64,000 bases of DNA from Mikania micrantha (Eukaryota; Streptophyta; Magnoliopsida; Asterales; Asteraceae): the NCBI GenBank assembly GCA_009363875.1, contig CM018689.1, positions 55,863,741 through 55,927,740 on the forward strand, in the 5' to 3' direction. Under the pieces are notes generated by a model that was not told the DNA's origin, searched no databases, and worked only from the letters and a program-made list of their open reading frames with translations. Of the stretch, positions 63,301 to 64,000 are shown one piece after another (position 1 is the first letter of the stretch; the number at the start of each line of letters is the position of its first letter). Made by a program: the position numbers and the translations under genes.

Positions 63301-63572
63301 GGTACTTATTTGAGTAAAATACATATTTAGTCCTTTCTTTTATCATTTTATCATATTAGTAATTAGGTGAATGACACAATCAGTCCTCATTTGCAAAAAG
63401 TCTAAAATGCCCTTATATTTAACAGAAAGAATTAACGGTGTTAGTGGGTTGGAGCTGATTGAGACCGAATGCATAAGTTTTGGAGCAAAACGAGCATTTT
63501 GAAACTTTTGGAGCAAAAGCGTTACTTTGATCAAACCACATGGAGCAAAAACGAAGTTTACTCTAAACATTT

Positions 63573-63732
63573 TTAAGAAAAAATCCTTTTAAAATTAAAT
63601 AAGCAATCCCAAACGAGGCCTAATTACATCTAATTCCCACTAAAAACGTTAATTACTTGCATTTTTTTAAAACCTTTTCAATTACTAATATGTCCCTAAA
63701 TTTTAATTAAATGTATATTTTTTAAACTTAAC

Positions 63733-63767
<35 letters not shown>

Positions 63768-64000
63768 CTTAACTAAATATATATATATATAGGATTGGGA
63801 TCAAATAATAACCCACTCTTAGAGCTTTTTTCGAGCCGAGCTTTTTTCGAGCCGAGCTTTTTCGAGCGAGCTTCGAGTTGAGGCTCGAGCCGCGAGCTTT
63901 TTGAACAGCCGTAACGCCAGCTCAATACCAACTTGAGTTGAACACTTGGGCATATTCATGTGATTTTTAGCATGCTAAAATAAATACGTAAATATTTAAT
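63573..64000. other. Gene-free end of the window with a possible MITE start
   Basis: (TA)n at about 63738-63793 leads into GGATTGGGATCAAATAATAACCC, which resembles the start of the (TA)n-flanked MITE class at 1799 and 29201. The rest runs off the window. TTTTTCGAGCCGAGC is repeated at 63825-63870. Confidence 0.4.

Larger units (their letters stand above)
62435..63563 (-). mobile_element. Pack-MULE, 1129 bp, with perfect 9-bp TSD and a captured gene fragment
   Basis: Both ends begin GAGTAAACTTCGTTTTTGC and continue as about 260-bp inverted repeats (about 62435-62695 and 63303-63563) with few differences. Flanked by a perfect 9-bp duplication TAAACATTT (62426-62434, 63564-63572). The inner approximately 600 bp is GC-richer, not repetitive, and includes the start of a FAM210/DUF1279 gene with its apparent 5' flank. 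No transposase. Long TIRs plus a 9-bp TSD plus a host gene fragment define a Pack-MULE. Confidence 0.9.

Noticed and set aside
63043..63324. Pro-rich minus frame in the Pack-MULE
   Set aside because: Low complexity with a tandem repeat and running into the TIR.
1..64000. CRISPR arrays, bacterial operons, riboswitches, rRNA genes
   Set aside because: The window is plant nuclear DNA; no direct-repeat/spacer pattern or rRNA sequence was seen.

Overview
This is a plant nuclear window, AT-rich and dominated by transposable elements. The genes have short introns with GT..AG ends, and the repeats are typical of flowering plants: long-LTR Ty3/gypsy chromovirus, Copia, hAT, MULE, Helitron and tRNA-derived SINE elements. 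The CXE18-type esterases and the F-box/LRR gene point to a eudicot. An Asteraceae-like genome is my guess from general impression only; nothing here fixes the species.

Host genes. Four tandem copies of a two-exon carboxylesterase (alpha/beta hydrolase, CXE18-like) lie on the minus strand: CXE-a (383-1481), CXE-b (21025-22140), CXE-c (31350-51547, broken) and CXE-d (55920-57028). Three encode complete proteins of 335-340 aa with HGGG, GDSAG, Asp and His all present. CXE-c is split in exon 1 by 19 kb of foreign DNA. An F-box/LRR gene (about 60008-61800, minus, three coding exons plus a 5' UTR intron) lies to the right. Upstream sequences resembling the CXE promoters remain at 7.3 and 9.1-9.4 kb without a gene body, suggesting a lost fifth copy.

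The nest at 31-51.5 kb. A Copia element (LTRs 32067-32314 and 50905-51152, identical by eye) sits inside CXE-c exon 1. The Copia is itself interrupted in its reverse transcriptase by a Tekay/Del-type gypsy chromovirus (35340-49810; perfect TSD GTTAA; 4.8-kb LTRs nearly identical; intact 1540-aa gag-pol). Both insertions therefore look young. The gypsy LTR has a long transcribed part carrying about 28 GGCCCA motifs, nearly all in one orientation.

Other repeats with defined ends: three solo LTRs of one family, each with a perfect 5-bp TSD and a cluster of short palindromes (3575-5313, 24992-26344, 52968-54158); at least six hAT elements with 8-bp duplications (2895, 3679, 9909, 13773, 17602 and 27277), plus weaker ones; two MULEs with perfect 9-bp TSDs, one a 631-bp foldback (58490-59120) and one a Pack-MULE carrying part of a FAM210/DUF1279 gene (62435-63563); a PIF/Harbinger-like MITE (52338-52607); (TA)n-flanked foldback MITEs (1799, 2264, 29201); Helitron ends with hairpin plus CTAG; and two SINEs with long TSDs (30436, 52640).

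No pathway is encoded here. The story is a tandem esterase family being duplicated, trimmed and interrupted by mobile DNA. All coordinates and comparisons were made by eye.
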